From Mogibacterium sp. (lineage in GTDB: Bacteria; Bacillota; Clostridia; Peptostreptococcales; Anaerovoracaceae), in assembly GCA_017403955.1 (NCBI GenBank), contig JAFRDH010000007.1, positions 248,001 to 312,000 on the forward strand: DNA of 64,000 bases, in the 5' to 3' direction. This document shows positions 51,807 to 61,341 of the stretch, piece by piece. The notes beneath the pieces were generated by a model. That model made no database searches. It saw only the letters and a program-made list of their open reading frames with translations, and had not been told where the DNA came from. Both the position numbers and the translations under genes were made by a program. The stretch's first letter is position 1; every line of letters begins with the position of its first letter.

Positions 51807-54008
51807 TTGACAGATAATAATTATTCGGCAAGTGAGAGAATAGAGAAGCAAATCGCTGAAGAGCTTGGAATAAAAGGCTGGCAGGTCACTGCAGTTATCG
51901 AACTTATCGACGGAGGATGCACGATTCCCTTCATCGCAAGGTACCGTAAAGAAGCAACAGGAGCTCTCGATGACGAAACTTTGAGAGCTTTCGATGAGAG
52001 ACTTAAATATCTCAGAAATCTTGAAGACAGAAAAGAAACGATCCTTTCTTCAATAGAAGAACAGGGAAAGCTTACAGATGAATTGAGAGCTAAGATCGAG
52101 CAGGCTGATACTGCGGCGGTGCTCGAAGACCTATACAGACCATACAAACCTAAGCGTAAGACCCGTGCGGATATCGCAAGAGAAAAAGGCATGCAGGGAC
52201 TTGCCGATTTTCTTTTGTCCGGAAAGCCGGGAGACCCTTCGGCAGAAGCTGAAAAGTATTTCAATGAGGAATTTGAGATCACCGATGCAAAAACTGCGAT
52301 CCAGCTTGCGTCAGACATCATAGCAGGAGATATTTCAGATAATGCGGACTACCGCGCGTGGATCAGAAACAAGACTATGAGGAATGCGGAAATCGTTTGC
52401 ACTCTCGGGGCAAAAGGCAAAGAAGCTGCCCTCGCCGGTGAGAGTACGGTCTATGAGAACTATTATGATTTCCGTGAGCCGGCGTCTAAGATGCCCGGAC
52501 ACAGAGTACTTGCGATCAACAGAGGAGAGAAAGAGAAGATACTATCCGTTTCTCTCGAAGCACCGGTAGATGATATAACTTCCTATCTTGAACGCAAGGT
52601 CGCAAGAAAGGTCTCTGATGAATGCATAGATATCGTCAGAGAAGCGATACTTGACAGTTACAAGCGGCTGATAGCACCTTCGATCGAGACAGAGATCAGG
52701 AATTCTATAACTGAAGCAGCTCAGGAAGGCGCCATCAAGGTGTTCGGTTCCAATCTCGAGCAGCTTCTCATGCAGCCTCCTGTTCACGGCAAGACTGTGC
52801 TTGGCTGGGACCCTGCTTTCCGGACGGGATGCAAGCTCGCTGTATGCGATCCGACCGGCAGGATCCTTGACACAACAGTCATATATCCTACCGCACCGCA
52901 GAACAAGGTCGCCGAAGCTAAGAAAGTCCTGAAAATGCTTTGTGATAAATATGATATAGACATCATCTCGGTAGGAAACGGCACAGCTTCACGTGAATCC
53001 GAGAAGATCATCGCGGAATTTATCAAAGAATATGAAGCGGCTTCCGGGAAGCGCGGCAAGAGACTCCAGTATGTTATCGTCAACGAAGCGGGTGCATCAG
53101 TCTATTCTGCAAGCAAGCTTGCGACTGAGGAATATCCTGATCTTGATGTCGGAGAGAGGAGCTCTGCTTCGATAGCCAGAAGACTTCAGGACCCTCTATC
53201 AGAGCTTGTCAAGATAGACCCTAAGGCGATAGGAGTCGGACAATATCAGCACGATATGAACCAGAAACGTCTCAGCGAGGCTCTTGGCGCAGTCGTTGAG
53301 ACATGCGTAAATAAAGTCGGAGTCGATGCCAACACAGCATCTCCTTCGCTTCTCGGATATGTTTCCGGCATCAGCAAGCAGATCGCTGAGAACGTAGTCA
53401 GATACAGAAATGAAAACGGGAGATTCAATAACAGAAAGGATCTTCTCAAGGTGCCTAAGCTCGGACCAAAGGCATTCGAGCAATGTGCGGGATTCCTGAG
53501 GATCACGGGAGGAACTGAGCCGCTAGATGCGACAGCCGTCCATCCAGAGAGTTATGAGGCTGCAAAAACGATCCTGCGCGAATGCGGATTCGATGTAGCA
53601 GATATCCTTGCAGGAAAGGTAAAAGGGCTAGCTTTGAGAACGTCACTCGGTGAGAAACTCGGGATCGGCAAATATACTTTCGCAGACATTGCATCAGAAC
53701 TCGAAAAACCGGGAAGAGACCCGAGAGACGAAGCACCGGCACCGGTCCTCAGGAGTGATGTGCTTGATATTTCGGACTTAAAGCCGGATATGGAGCTTAA
53801 AGGTACAGTCAGAAACATCGTGGACTTCGGCGCATTCGTGGATATAGGTGTTCATCAGGACGGACTTGTACACATCTCGCAGCTTTCTGACAGATATGTC
53901 AAGCATCCTCTGGACGTAGTAAAAGTCGGAGACATTGTAGATGTAAGAGTCTTGTCGGTAGACGGGAAAAGAGGCAAGATATCACTGACGATGAAGAAGA
54001 AAGGCTAG
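51807..54008 (+). CDS. tex: Tex-family S1 RNA-binding transcription accessory protein
   Basis: 733 aa, TTG start with GGAG 8 bases upstream. Tex N-domain (GCTIPFIARYRKEATGALDD), YqgF-like RNase H fold (VLGWDPAFRTGCKLAVCD), helix-hairpin-helix pair (NRKDLLKVPKLGPKAFEQ) and C-terminal S1 domain (GTVRNIVDFGAFVDIGVHQD). Binds RNA and affects transcription. Full length. Next gene starts 16 bases later. Confidence 0.96.
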   Translation: MTDNNYSASERIEKQIAEELGIKGWQVTAVIELIDGGCTIPFIARYRKEATGALDDETLRAFDERLKYLRNLEDRKETILSSIEEQGKLTDELRAKIEQADTAAVLEDLYRPYKPKRKTRADIAREKGMQGLADFLLSGKPGDPSAEAEKYFNEEFEITDAKTAIQLASDIIAGDISDNADYRAWIRNKTMRNAEIVCTLGAKGKEAALAGESTVYENYYDFREPASKMPGHRVLAINRGEKEKILSVSLEAPVDDITSYLERKVARKVSDECIDIVREAILDSYKRLIAPSIETEIRNSITEAAQEGAIKVFGSNLEQLLMQPPVHGKTVLGWDPAFRTGCKLAVCDPTGRILDTTVIYPTAPQNKVAEAKKVLKMLCDKYDIDIISVGNGTASRESEKIIAEFIKEYEAASGKRGKRLQYVIVNEAGASVYSASKLATEEYPDLDVGERSSASIARRLQDPLSELVKIDPKAIGVGQYQHDMNQKRLSEALGAVVETCVNKVGVDANTASPSLLGYVSGISKQIAENVVRYRNENGRFNNRKDLLKVPKLGPKAFEQCAGFLRITGGTEPLDATAVHPESYEAAKTILRECGFDVADILAGKVKGLALRTSLGEKLGIGKYTFADIASELEKPGRDPRDEAPAPVLRSDVLDISDLKPDMELKGTVRNIVDFGAFVDIGVHQDGLVHISQLSDRYVKHPLDVVKVGDIVDVRVLSVDGKRGKISLTMKKKG

Positions 54009-54024
54009 CAGACAGATCGTAACT

Positions 54025-54981
54025 ATGGATCAGAAGAAAGCAAAAAGCGGCAGTATGGGAATCGTCGTTATCGGCGCAACTTTCGTTGACATCAAAGGGT
54101 ATCCATATTCGCAGTATATTCCTGCGGGCAGAAACTCGGGACGGGTCGTTGAAGTACATGGGGGAGTGAGTCGTAATATTGCTGAAGATATAGCCAATGT
54201 TGAACTGAGACCTACATTCATCAGCCTGGTCGACAACAGCGGCATGAGCGTAGATGTGATCAAGAAACTCAAGAAACATCAATGCAATACTGACTATATC
54301 AGGAAGGTCGAAGACGGACTCGGAACATGGCTTGCGGTATTCGATAACAGTGGCGATGTCGTCGCTTCTATCTCCAAGCGTCCGGATCTTTCGGAGATCG
54401 AAAGGATCCTCGACGAGCAGGGCGATGAGATCTTCGCAAATGCTGACAGTATTGCAGTAGAATTCGATATAGAAGTACCGATCCTCAAGAAAATCCTCAC
54501 ACTCGCCAAGAGACACAAGAAGAAGATCTATTCACCGGTCTCGAATATGTCGATAGCAGTCGAGCGCCGTGATCTTCTCAAGAATATCGCTTGCCTGGTC
54601 TGCAATCTTCAGGAAGCAGGCATCCTTTTCTCAGAGAATTATGAGGACCTCGAACCGGAAGAAATCGCAGATCTGCTGTACAAGAGAATTACGCTTGCCC
54701 AGATACCGGGGATCGTTGTGACCATGGGCGGAAAAGGCGCAGCTTATGCTATGATCACAGGAGAGAAAGGATTCTGTCCGGCGCATAAAGTCGATGTCAA
54801 CGATACGACAGGATGCGGGGATGCATTCTTCGCGGGGATCGCGATCGGCCTTACTTATGGCAAAACTCCGGGAGAGGCATGCCAGATCGGTACGAGACTT
54901 GCTGCTTCTGTAATAGTGACAGATGAAAATGTTTGTCCAAGATTCCTGCCTGCGGAGTTCGGACTTGATGTAGAGAAATAA
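54025..54981 (+). CDS. PfkB-family sugar or nucleoside kinase
   Basis: 318 aa. Substrate-side GGVSRNIAEDIA and C-terminal ATP/anion hole DTTGCGDAFFAGIAIGL with catalytic Asp; TMGGKGAAYA precedes it. Ribokinase fold. The phosphorylated substrate (pseudouridine, ribose or another sugar) cannot be told. No strong SD. Adjacent to tex. Confidence 0.9.
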   Translation: MDQKKAKSGSMGIVVIGATFVDIKGYPYSQYIPAGRNSGRVVEVHGGVSRNIAEDIANVELRPTFISLVDNSGMSVDVIKKLKKHQCNTDYIRKVEDGLGTWLAVFDNSGDVVASISKRPDLSEIERILDEQGDEIFANADSIAVEFDIEVPILKKILTLAKRHKKKIYSPVSNMSIAVERRDLLKNIACLVCNLQEAGILFSENYEDLEPEEIADLLYKRITLAQIPGIVVTMGGKGAAYAMITGEKGFCPAHKVDVNDTTGCGDAFFAGIAIGLTYGKTPGEACQIGTRLAASVIVTDENVCPRFLPAEFGLDVEK

Positions 54982-55005
54982 GAAAATAAGATCAGGAGGT
55001 TTGCT

Positions 55006-55365
55006 ATGCTGCTTGTATGTTATCCGAGGTGCGGGACCTGCAAAAAAGCTCAGAAATGGCTCGAAGACAATAATATTGCATATGATTACAGAGACATAAA
55101 ACTCGACAATCCTACAAGGGATGAACTTGTCAGATGGCATGCTGCCAGCGGACTTCCTCTTAAGAAGTTCTTCAATACAAGCGGCATGCTTTATAAGAGC
55201 ATGCAGCTCAAGGACAAGATCCCGGGCATGACAGAGGATGAGATATTCGATCTTCTGTCGACAGACGGCCTGCTTGTCAAGAGACCGATAGCTATCGCAG
55301 GCGATACAGTACTTGTAGGCTTTAAAGAAAAAGAGTGGGAGGACGCACTCTGCGGGGGTAAGTAA
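55006..55365 (+). CDS. Spx/ArsC-family thioredoxin-fold protein
   Basis: 119 aa, the usual length. CYPRCGTCKKAQKWL gives a CxxC at 14-17, followed by a TYDYRDIKLDNP-like strand (YDYRDIKLDNP), KKFFNTSG, and LLVKRPIAI. This pattern is shared by arsenate reductase ArsC (YffB) and Spx-type RNA-polymerase-binding regulators. No ars genes adjoin. SD AGGAGG. The GH3 gene starts 2 bases after its stop. Confidence 0.85.
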   Translation: MLLVCYPRCGTCKKAQKWLEDNNIAYDYRDIKLDNPTRDELVRWHAASGLPLKKFFNTSGMLYKSMQLKDKIPGMTEDEIFDLLSTDGLLVKRPIAIAGDTVLVGFKEKEWEDALCGGK

Positions 55366-55367
55366 TA

Positions 55368-57785
55368 ATGGAATTATACGAGAAAAAACATATAGAGACT
55401 TTGAGAAGTCTTCTTCCTGAGTGCACGGTGCTGCTCAAAAAGAACGGTGCATTCCCGCTTGAAAGGCCGTGCAGGATCGGTGCCTTCGGCAGCGGTGTCA
55501 GATTCACAGTCAAGGGCGGTACAGGTTCAGGCGAAGTCAATTCAAGATATTTCGTCAACATAGAAGAGGCACTCTGGAAAGCAGGGTTTGATGTAGTGGG
55601 CGGAGGCTGGTCAGGCCTCTACGGATACTACTATGACAAAGCCAAAAAAGAGTACTACGATTCGATCAGACAGAAGGCCAGAGACGAAAAGATGAACCTT
55701 ATCTCGGCTTCGATGGGTGCTGTCATGAAAGCCCCGGAGCACGATATACGTCTGGATTTTGACTGTGACGCAGCTATTTATGTGGTATCAAGGATCTCGG
55801 GAGAGGGCAATGACCGTCTGCCTGAAAAAGGCGATTTCAAGCTCACTGACAGCGAGGTGAATGACATCCTTGCTCTTGATGCAGCATATGATAAGTTCAT
55901 GCTCGTGCTGAATACGGGCGGACCTGTAGATCTGTCTCCGGTGATGGAAGTAGGCAATATTCTTGTGCTTTCGCAGCTCGGAGTAGAAACCGGCTCGGCT
56001 CTTGCGGACATTCTTCTCGGCAAGACTTATCCGTCCGGCAAGCTGGCAACGACATGGACTATGTTCGAGGATTACAGCACAGCAGGTGACTTCGGTCTGC
56101 GTGATGATACCAGATACAGAGAGGGCATCTATGTCGGTTACAGATATTTCGATGCGTTCGGAGTAGAGCCGCTGTTCCCGTTCGGATACGGTCTCGGATA
56201 TACAGATTTCGAAGTGTCTTCGGATGCTGTGATGGTTGGAAAATCTGTAGTTGATGTCAGCGCGGTCGTAAAAAACACAGGTGGTTTCAAAGGCAAGGAG
56301 ACCGTTCAGGTGTATATCTCATGTCCTGCGGGAGAACTCGACAGAGAGGTCAAGAGCCTTGCAGGTTTTGCCAAAACAGATGAGCTCGAACCAGGAAGCG
56401 AGCAGCGTGTCAACGTGACTTTCGATATCAGAGATTTCGCTGCATTCGATCAGAAGAGCGGAACATGGATCCTCGAGAAGGGAAAATACATCATACTTGT
56501 CGGCACCAGCAGCGAAAACATCGTTCCGGCAGCATACATTTATCTTGATAAGACTGTCACAGTCAGAAAAGCTTACGGCAAATTCGGAGAAACAGATTTC
56601 GCAGATATAAAAATGATCGGCGAAAGGCAGTTCGAAACCGACGGACTTCTGACACTGAAGTTCCACAAGAATAATCTGACAGATGAAAGACCTGAGGGCA
56701 AAGTATTCACTGACGATGTTCCTTCGCTTGGTGAGTTCACAGAAGAAGAACTGGCTCTTCTCAATGTTGGTACATTCAATGCCGGCGGGATCATGCAGAG
56801 CGTTATCGGCGATTCTGCTTCGAGTGTCGCAGGTGCAGCAGGCGAATCTTCAGGCGCATTCGCAGACCGTGGGGTCAGCGGGATTGTTATGGCAGACGGT
56901 CCTGCAGGCATCAGGATATCTCGTGAATATTATGAAGACGAGAAGGGCAAACACAGTGTCGGCGGACTTCCGATCCCTGAGAGCATGAAAGATATGATGC
57001 CTAAACCTGTCAGAATGATTCTCGACAGAAAACATGTCAAAAAAGGCGTCGAGATCAAGACGCAGTATTGCACGGCTATTCCTATCGCGACAGCTATCGC
57101 CCAAAGCTTCAATGTGGAACTTGCGGAGAAGCTTGGAGATATCGTCGGAAGCGAGATGGAGCTGTTTGGTATCGATCTGTGGCTTGCTCCTGCACTCAAT
57201 ATCCACAGGAGCGTGCTTTGCGGACGTAATTTCGAATATTATTCAGAAGATCCTGTCGTAAGCGGACTCATTGCTGCCGCTGTGACCAGGGGAGTGCAGA
57301 AACATCCGGGATGCGGAGTCACACTCAAGCATTTTGCCGCAAATAATCAGGAGACCAACAGATACGCTAACAACAGCGTCATAAGTGAGAGAGCACTGAG
57401 AGAGATTTATCTCAAGGGATTCGGTATCGCGATCAGAGAATCTGATCCTATGGCTTTAATGACATCGTACAACCTCCTGAATGGTGAGCACACTTCAGAA
57501 AGTTACGCTCTCACAACAGATGTGCTGAGGCGTGAGTTCGGGTTCGACGGCCTTGTCATGACTGACTGGGTGATTGGAGGAGATCTGCTTCTTGCGGGAG
57601 GCTCAAAATACGGAACACCTGATCCTGCCAAAGTCGCTGCAGCAGGCTGCAGTCTGTTCATGCCCGGAAGGAAGAATGACAAAGAGGCGATCCTTAAAGG
57701 TCTTGAGAACGGCACTGTGACATATGATCAGCTGAGAGAAAATACCAGATGGCTCGTTCACGTAGCCGGAAGACTAGGTAAGTAA
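55368..57785 (+). CDS. Glycoside hydrolase family 3 with permuted domain order
   Basis: 805 aa. The GH3 C-terminal (alpha/beta sandwich) part comes first: ECTVLLKKNGAFPLE at ~18-32 and VGNILVLSQLGVETGSALAD. Then an Ig/FN3-like domain (GKETVQVYISCP), then the GH3 TIM barrel at the C-terminus, with KHFAANNQETNR and the nucleophile Asp733 in GLVMTDW. No signal peptide, so cytosolic: imported oligosaccharides would be cleaved to sugars. The reversed order is a known but less common GH3 layout. Specificity not determined. Confidence 0.93.
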   Translation: MELYEKKHIETLRSLLPECTVLLKKNGAFPLERPCRIGAFGSGVRFTVKGGTGSGEVNSRYFVNIEEALWKAGFDVVGGGWSGLYGYYYDKAKKEYYDSIRQKARDEKMNLISASMGAVMKAPEHDIRLDFDCDAAIYVVSRISGEGNDRLPEKGDFKLTDSEVNDILALDAAYDKFMLVLNTGGPVDLSPVMEVGNILVLSQLGVETGSALADILLGKTYPSGKLATTWTMFEDYSTAGDFGLRDDTRYREGIYVGYRYFDAFGVEPLFPFGYGLGYTDFEVSSDAVMVGKSVVDVSAVVKNTGGFKGKETVQVYISCPAGELDREVKSLAGFAKTDELEPGSEQRVNVTFDIRDFAAFDQKSGTWILEKGKYIILVGTSSENIVPAAYIYLDKTVTVRKAYGKFGETDFADIKMIGERQFETDGLLTLKFHKNNLTDERPEGKVFTDDVPSLGEFTEEELALLNVGTFNAGGIMQSVIGDSASSVAGAAGESSGAFADRGVSGIVMADGPAGIRISREYYEDEKGKHSVGGLPIPESMKDMMPKPVRMILDRKHVKKGVEIKTQYCTAIPIATAIAQSFNVELAEKLGDIVGSEMELFGIDLWLAPALNIHRSVLCGRNFEYYSEDPVVSGLIAAAVTRGVQKHPGCGVTLKHFAANNQETNRYANNSVISERALREIYLKGFGIAIRESDPMALMTSYNLLNGEHTSESYALTTDVLRREFGFDGLVMTDWVIGGDLLLAGGSKYGTPDPAKVAAAGCSLFMPGRKNDKEAILKGLENGTVTYDQLRENTRWLVHVAGRLGK

Positions 57786-57805
57786 TAACATGCGAATATG
57801 AAATG

Positions 57806-57838
57806 AAGCCGCCCGGAATCACCCCGGACGGCTTTTTT
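57806..57838 (+). terminator. Intrinsic terminator after GH3
   Basis: AGCCGCCCGG with CCGGACGGCT forms an imperfect GC-rich stem followed by six T. On the minus strand no good T-run follows. Confidence 0.85.
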
Positions 57839-57839
57839 A

Positions 57840-60281
57840 TCATTCATTTGATTCTTTAGGTCTGAAGTAGCGGTGGTAGTTGCGGATGCTCCTCAGGTCT
57901 GCTTTGGTCTGGATGAAGAGCCTCTTCGCGTTGCGGTCTTGTGCTTTCCGGTAAGTACCGCCGGCTTTGCCTTTTATGATGAGCGAAAGAGCATGATCCC
58001 TCTGTTCTTTGTTCTCAACATATCTCATGATGAGTGCAAACGGAATATCTGACCAGAGATATTCGTCATATGAACGGACAGTCTCTACATCCTTGTGCAG
58101 AACGACATCATCCACGACACATTTTGCAAGATTGTGGCCTGCGAGAGTCACATAATAGCTGCTCCTTCCCATTCGCGGGTTGAAGTCGAATACTTTGTAT
58201 TTGCCGTCTCTGCTGTCATACTTGAGATCCATGTTGAAGTATCCCAGATACGGGATCGATGTCAGGAGCTTCTCAACTGTATCATAGACATCATCATTCC
58301 CTGATGCCAGGATGACATTGTAATTGCCTACTGCCATAGGGTAGTAATCTTCAAGGAGAGGCTGTCCCATGGAAATAAGCGCCAGCTTGCCGTCGGAACG
58401 CTTGTAACCGTTGACTACACGCATATTGCCGTCGGAGCCCGGGATGAATTCCTGGATGATCATTTTGCCCGAATAACCTGACGCGTAGGTGCTGATCGCC
58501 GCAGCATTCAGCTCTTCACGCTGATACAGGATGAATGCTTTCTTCTGTCCGTCGAACGGGTGAGCATAGTAATCATCAGCATCGTCCGGTTTGAGGACAA
58601 GAGGGAAGTCGAACGGGAGCTCAGGTATCTTGTCACTGGAAATGACAACGGTTGACGGATACGGGATCCCGGCTTTCTCACAATATTGATAGAAGCTGAC
58701 CTTTGAATTGACTGAGTCTACGATCTCATAATCAGGACAGACAGGTATGTAAACAGGGTCCAGGCGGTCCTTGACCTTGGCCAGTAAACGTGTGTAGTTG
58801 TCGCCGCACGAAATGAGGATCGCTTTCCGGCCTCTGTATTTGCGTGCTTCGGAGTTGAGCACCCTGATAAAGCTCTCAGGGTCTGTGAAATCCGGATTGC
58901 ATATAACATCTACGAATTTGGATGCAGCTGACTGAGACAGCGGATATACTCCGTATGCCACGCTTCTGATGCCGTATTCTTCATAAAATGAACGTGACAT
59001 GTTATAAACATTAGTCTCTGTGCCGAGGAGTATAGGGATGAATTCGTTTGTTTCTTCTGTCTGCTCTGCCGCAGTCGCAGCATCCGCCATGACTTCTCTG
59101 AAGACACTGACGACCTTCATGACTGCCTCTTTGGAATGTCTCGTCGGCAGGAGCGCGATGCCCTCAGAACATGCGACAGCGACAGGACAATCGCGGTATG
59201 CCTGATTGAGTGAGAAGGCTTCTCCATCCTTGACACCCGGGAAAAGAAGCGGTCTTCCCCAAGTGCTGCTGTAGAATCCGTTTGCAGCGAGCCTGGAAAC
59301 GATTTCTTCAGCAATTTGCTGCGATCCTGTGATGACCGGGAACCAGAGAAGCGGTCTGTATTTCTCAAGAGCGCAGGCCGGGATTCTGTAAGATCTTCCG
59401 GCATCCGGCGCAAGCTCTTTTGCATAGATCGAAACAGCTACCTGCCTCTCAGCTTCATTTGCGTTGATATCATCAAGAGCAGCGAGGATCCTTGATACTA
59501 CATCCTGGCCAGGTACGGATGGATCAAGAAGCGTCTTTCCTTCAAGCTCAGTTTTGTCGATCGCAGGAACAAATGCTTTTCTGGCTACCCAGCGGTCACG
59601 GAGAGGGCGCTTGATCCTTGCCGGAACATGGTTCAGTACTCTGATCCTGGTGGTATAAGTCGCGACAGAGCGGAGGACTCTCTTGTTCGTAGCAGGAAGG
59701 CTTGCAAAATGTCTCCTGAGCCGGTCTCTGAGATCCTTGTCTTCCATATCCGGATCGATCCATGTGATCGCGCCGAACTGAGTGTTGATCATTTTCTCTA
59801 CACCGAACGAATGAACGGAAACATCTACAATAGGCTTGCTTTGATCATTGAATGCGACTCTGCCTGCGCGGTGGGAACAGTCTTCTATAAGAAGAGCTCC
59901 TGCCTCACGGGTCCTGGCTGCTACTGCGTTTGTTCCGGCCTGATTGAATATTCCGTAAGTATGCTGAAGGATAACAGCTCGGGTATCACTTCCCAGAGTC
60001 AGTTTGTCAGGATCAAGCGACAGATCGTCTTCAGAAATATCTGAGTAAACCGGTCTGAGACCACCTGCTATAACTGATTCAGGTACGGTAGAGCATGTAA
60101 AAGGCTGAAGAACGACATCTCCGTCGCCGCGGGATACTCTCAGTTCTTCAAATACTATCTCCATAGCTTCTCTTGCGCGGAACGTCAGAAACCAGTCGTC
60201 AGGATCGGTCTTGGTCCTGCGCGCGATCAGATTCCGGAGTTTTGCGCCGTTTGAAGGCTCGTTGATTCTTTTCTCGTTCAT
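57840..60281 (-). CDS. Fusion of DegT/StrS-type aminotransferase and ATP-grasp ligase
   Basis: 813 aa from the ATG at 60281 (GAGG nine bases upstream; two earlier ATGs precede or overlap the SD). N-terminal half (about 20-395) is a DegT/DnrJ/StrS-like PLP fold: LQPFTCSTVPESVIAGGLRP, LLIEDCSHRAG, and HSFGVEKMINTQFGA with the candidate PLP Lys163 at the usual S-F-x-x-x-K position. A short Ala/Glu linker (about 398-412) leads to an ATP-grasp half: KVSFYQYCEKAGIP, FPLVLKPDDADDYY, IIQEFIPGSDGNMRV, and KVFDFNPRMGRSSYYV for Mg-ATP. ATP-grasp enzymes join a carboxylate to an amine. One chain could make an amino sugar or amino acid and ligate it. No glycan cluster surrounds it. Confidence 0.75.
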   Translation of the reverse strand: MNEKRINEPSNGAKLRNLIARRTKTDPDDWFLTFRAREAMEIVFEELRVSRGDGDVVLQPFTCSTVPESVIAGGLRPVYSDISEDDLSLDPDKLTLGSDTRAVILQHTYGIFNQAGTNAVAARTREAGALLIEDCSHRAGRVAFNDQSKPIVDVSVHSFGVEKMINTQFGAITWIDPDMEDKDLRDRLRRHFASLPATNKRVLRSVATYTTRIRVLNHVPARIKRPLRDRWVARKAFVPAIDKTELEGKTLLDPSVPGQDVVSRILAALDDINANEAERQVAVSIYAKELAPDAGRSYRIPACALEKYRPLLWFPVITGSQQIAEEIVSRLAANGFYSSTWGRPLLFPGVKDGEAFSLNQAYRDCPVAVACSEGIALLPTRHSKEAVMKVVSVFREVMADAATAAEQTEETNEFIPILLGTETNVYNMSRSFYEEYGIRSVAYGVYPLSQSAASKFVDVICNPDFTDPESFIRVLNSEARKYRGRKAILISCGDNYTRLLAKVKDRLDPVYIPVCPDYEIVDSVNSKVSFYQYCEKAGIPYPSTVVISSDKIPELPFDFPLVLKPDDADDYYAHPFDGQKKAFILYQREELNAAAISTYASGYSGKMIIQEFIPGSDGNMRVVNGYKRSDGKLALISMGQPLLEDYYPMAVGNYNVILASGNDDVYDTVEKLLTSIPYLGYFNMDLKYDSRDGKYKVFDFNPRMGRSSYYVTLAGHNLAKCVVDDVVLHKDVETVRSYDEYLWSDIPFALIMRYVENKEQRDHALSLIIKGKAGGTYRKAQDRNAKRLFIQTKADLRSIRNYHRYFRPKESNE

Positions 60282-60417
60282 AATACTCATCCTCGTGCTC
60301 AAAATTTAATTTCTATATAATAATAACAAAGGGTCGTGATAATATCAAAGGCTCGTGGTATGATATATAGTCAGAATAAATGAGAAATGACCTGTACCGG
60401 AAGGAGTTTACCTGAAA

Positions 60418-61341
60418 ATGAACGAATGGGGCGACAAGGTCGAATTTATCAAAGAAGAAGATATCCGGGCACTTTTCCCGCCCCGGCCTGCAGACTGCCA
60501 TAAGGGGAATTTCGGATATGTTGCGCTGATCGGAGGTTCTATAGAATACAGCGGCGCAATACGTCTCGCTGCTTTGGCGAATGCCGCTATGAGAAGCGGA
60601 GCAGGCGTTGCGACTGTTGCAGCACCTCGCAGCATCTGTCCGGTCATAGCGAAGGATATCATGGAAGCAACGCTTTTCCCGCTCGGTGATGACAACGGAG
60701 AGCTTGTTTTCAAAGAGTCTGAATTCGAGCCATTATGCGCTAGATATGACTGCATAGCGATCGGTATGGGTATCGGTAATACGGAAGAGACCGGAAAGGC
60801 AGTTGAGTACCTTCTGACGCATTATGACAAAACTCTGATAATAGATGCGGACGGCCTGAATGCCATGTCTCGGATAGATCATTCGGTCATCAGAAACTGC
60901 AAAGCCAGGCTGGTTCTGACCCCGCACCTGAAAGAATTTTCAAGGATATCAGGTGTCCCTGTTGAGAAGGTCAAAGCAGACCCGGTGGATGCTGCAGCGG
61001 ATCTCGCAAGAGAGCTTGATGCTACGGTACTTCTCAAAGGGAAGGACACTGTCGTTGCGGGACTTGACCCGGCTTGTGAAAACGGGGACGTCAGAATAAT
61101 GATAAGCAGCAGCGGATGTCCCGGAATGTCAACAGCCGGAAGCGGAGATGTGCTGTCAGGGATTCTGTCAGCGTTATGCGTGAACAGACAGGATATCGTG
61201 AAGTGTGTCGCCGCCGGAGCTTATATCAACGGAGCAGCCGGAGAACTTGCTCAAAGTATGAGAAGCGAGGTCACTATGACATCTCTTGATACTGCAAACT
61301 GCGTCGCTGCTGTGATAGAAAGGATAATCAGAAATGAGTAA
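60418..61341 (+). CDS. nnrD: ADP-dependent NAD(P)H-hydrate dehydratase
   Basis: 307 aa: dehydratase domain only, without the N-terminal epimerase (NnrE) half found in many bacterial fusions. GNFGYVALIGGSIEYSGA, IDADGLNAMSR, LTPHLKEFSR, LLKGKDTVVA and STAGSGDVLSGIL are all family motifs. Repairs damaged (hydrated) NADH/NADPH. SD AAGGAG lies rather far (about 12 bases). Overlaps the next gene by 8 bases. Confidence 0.92.
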   Translation: MNEWGDKVEFIKEEDIRALFPPRPADCHKGNFGYVALIGGSIEYSGAIRLAALANAAMRSGAGVATVAAPRSICPVIAKDIMEATLFPLGDDNGELVFKESEFEPLCARYDCIAIGMGIGNTEETGKAVEYLLTHYDKTLIIDADGLNAMSRIDHSVIRNCKARLVLTPHLKEFSRISGVPVEKVKADPVDAAADLARELDATVLLKGKDTVVAGLDPACENGDVRIMISSSGCPGMSTAGSGDVLSGILSALCVNRQDIVKCVAAGAYINGAAGELAQSMRSEVTMTSLDTANCVAAVIERIIRNE

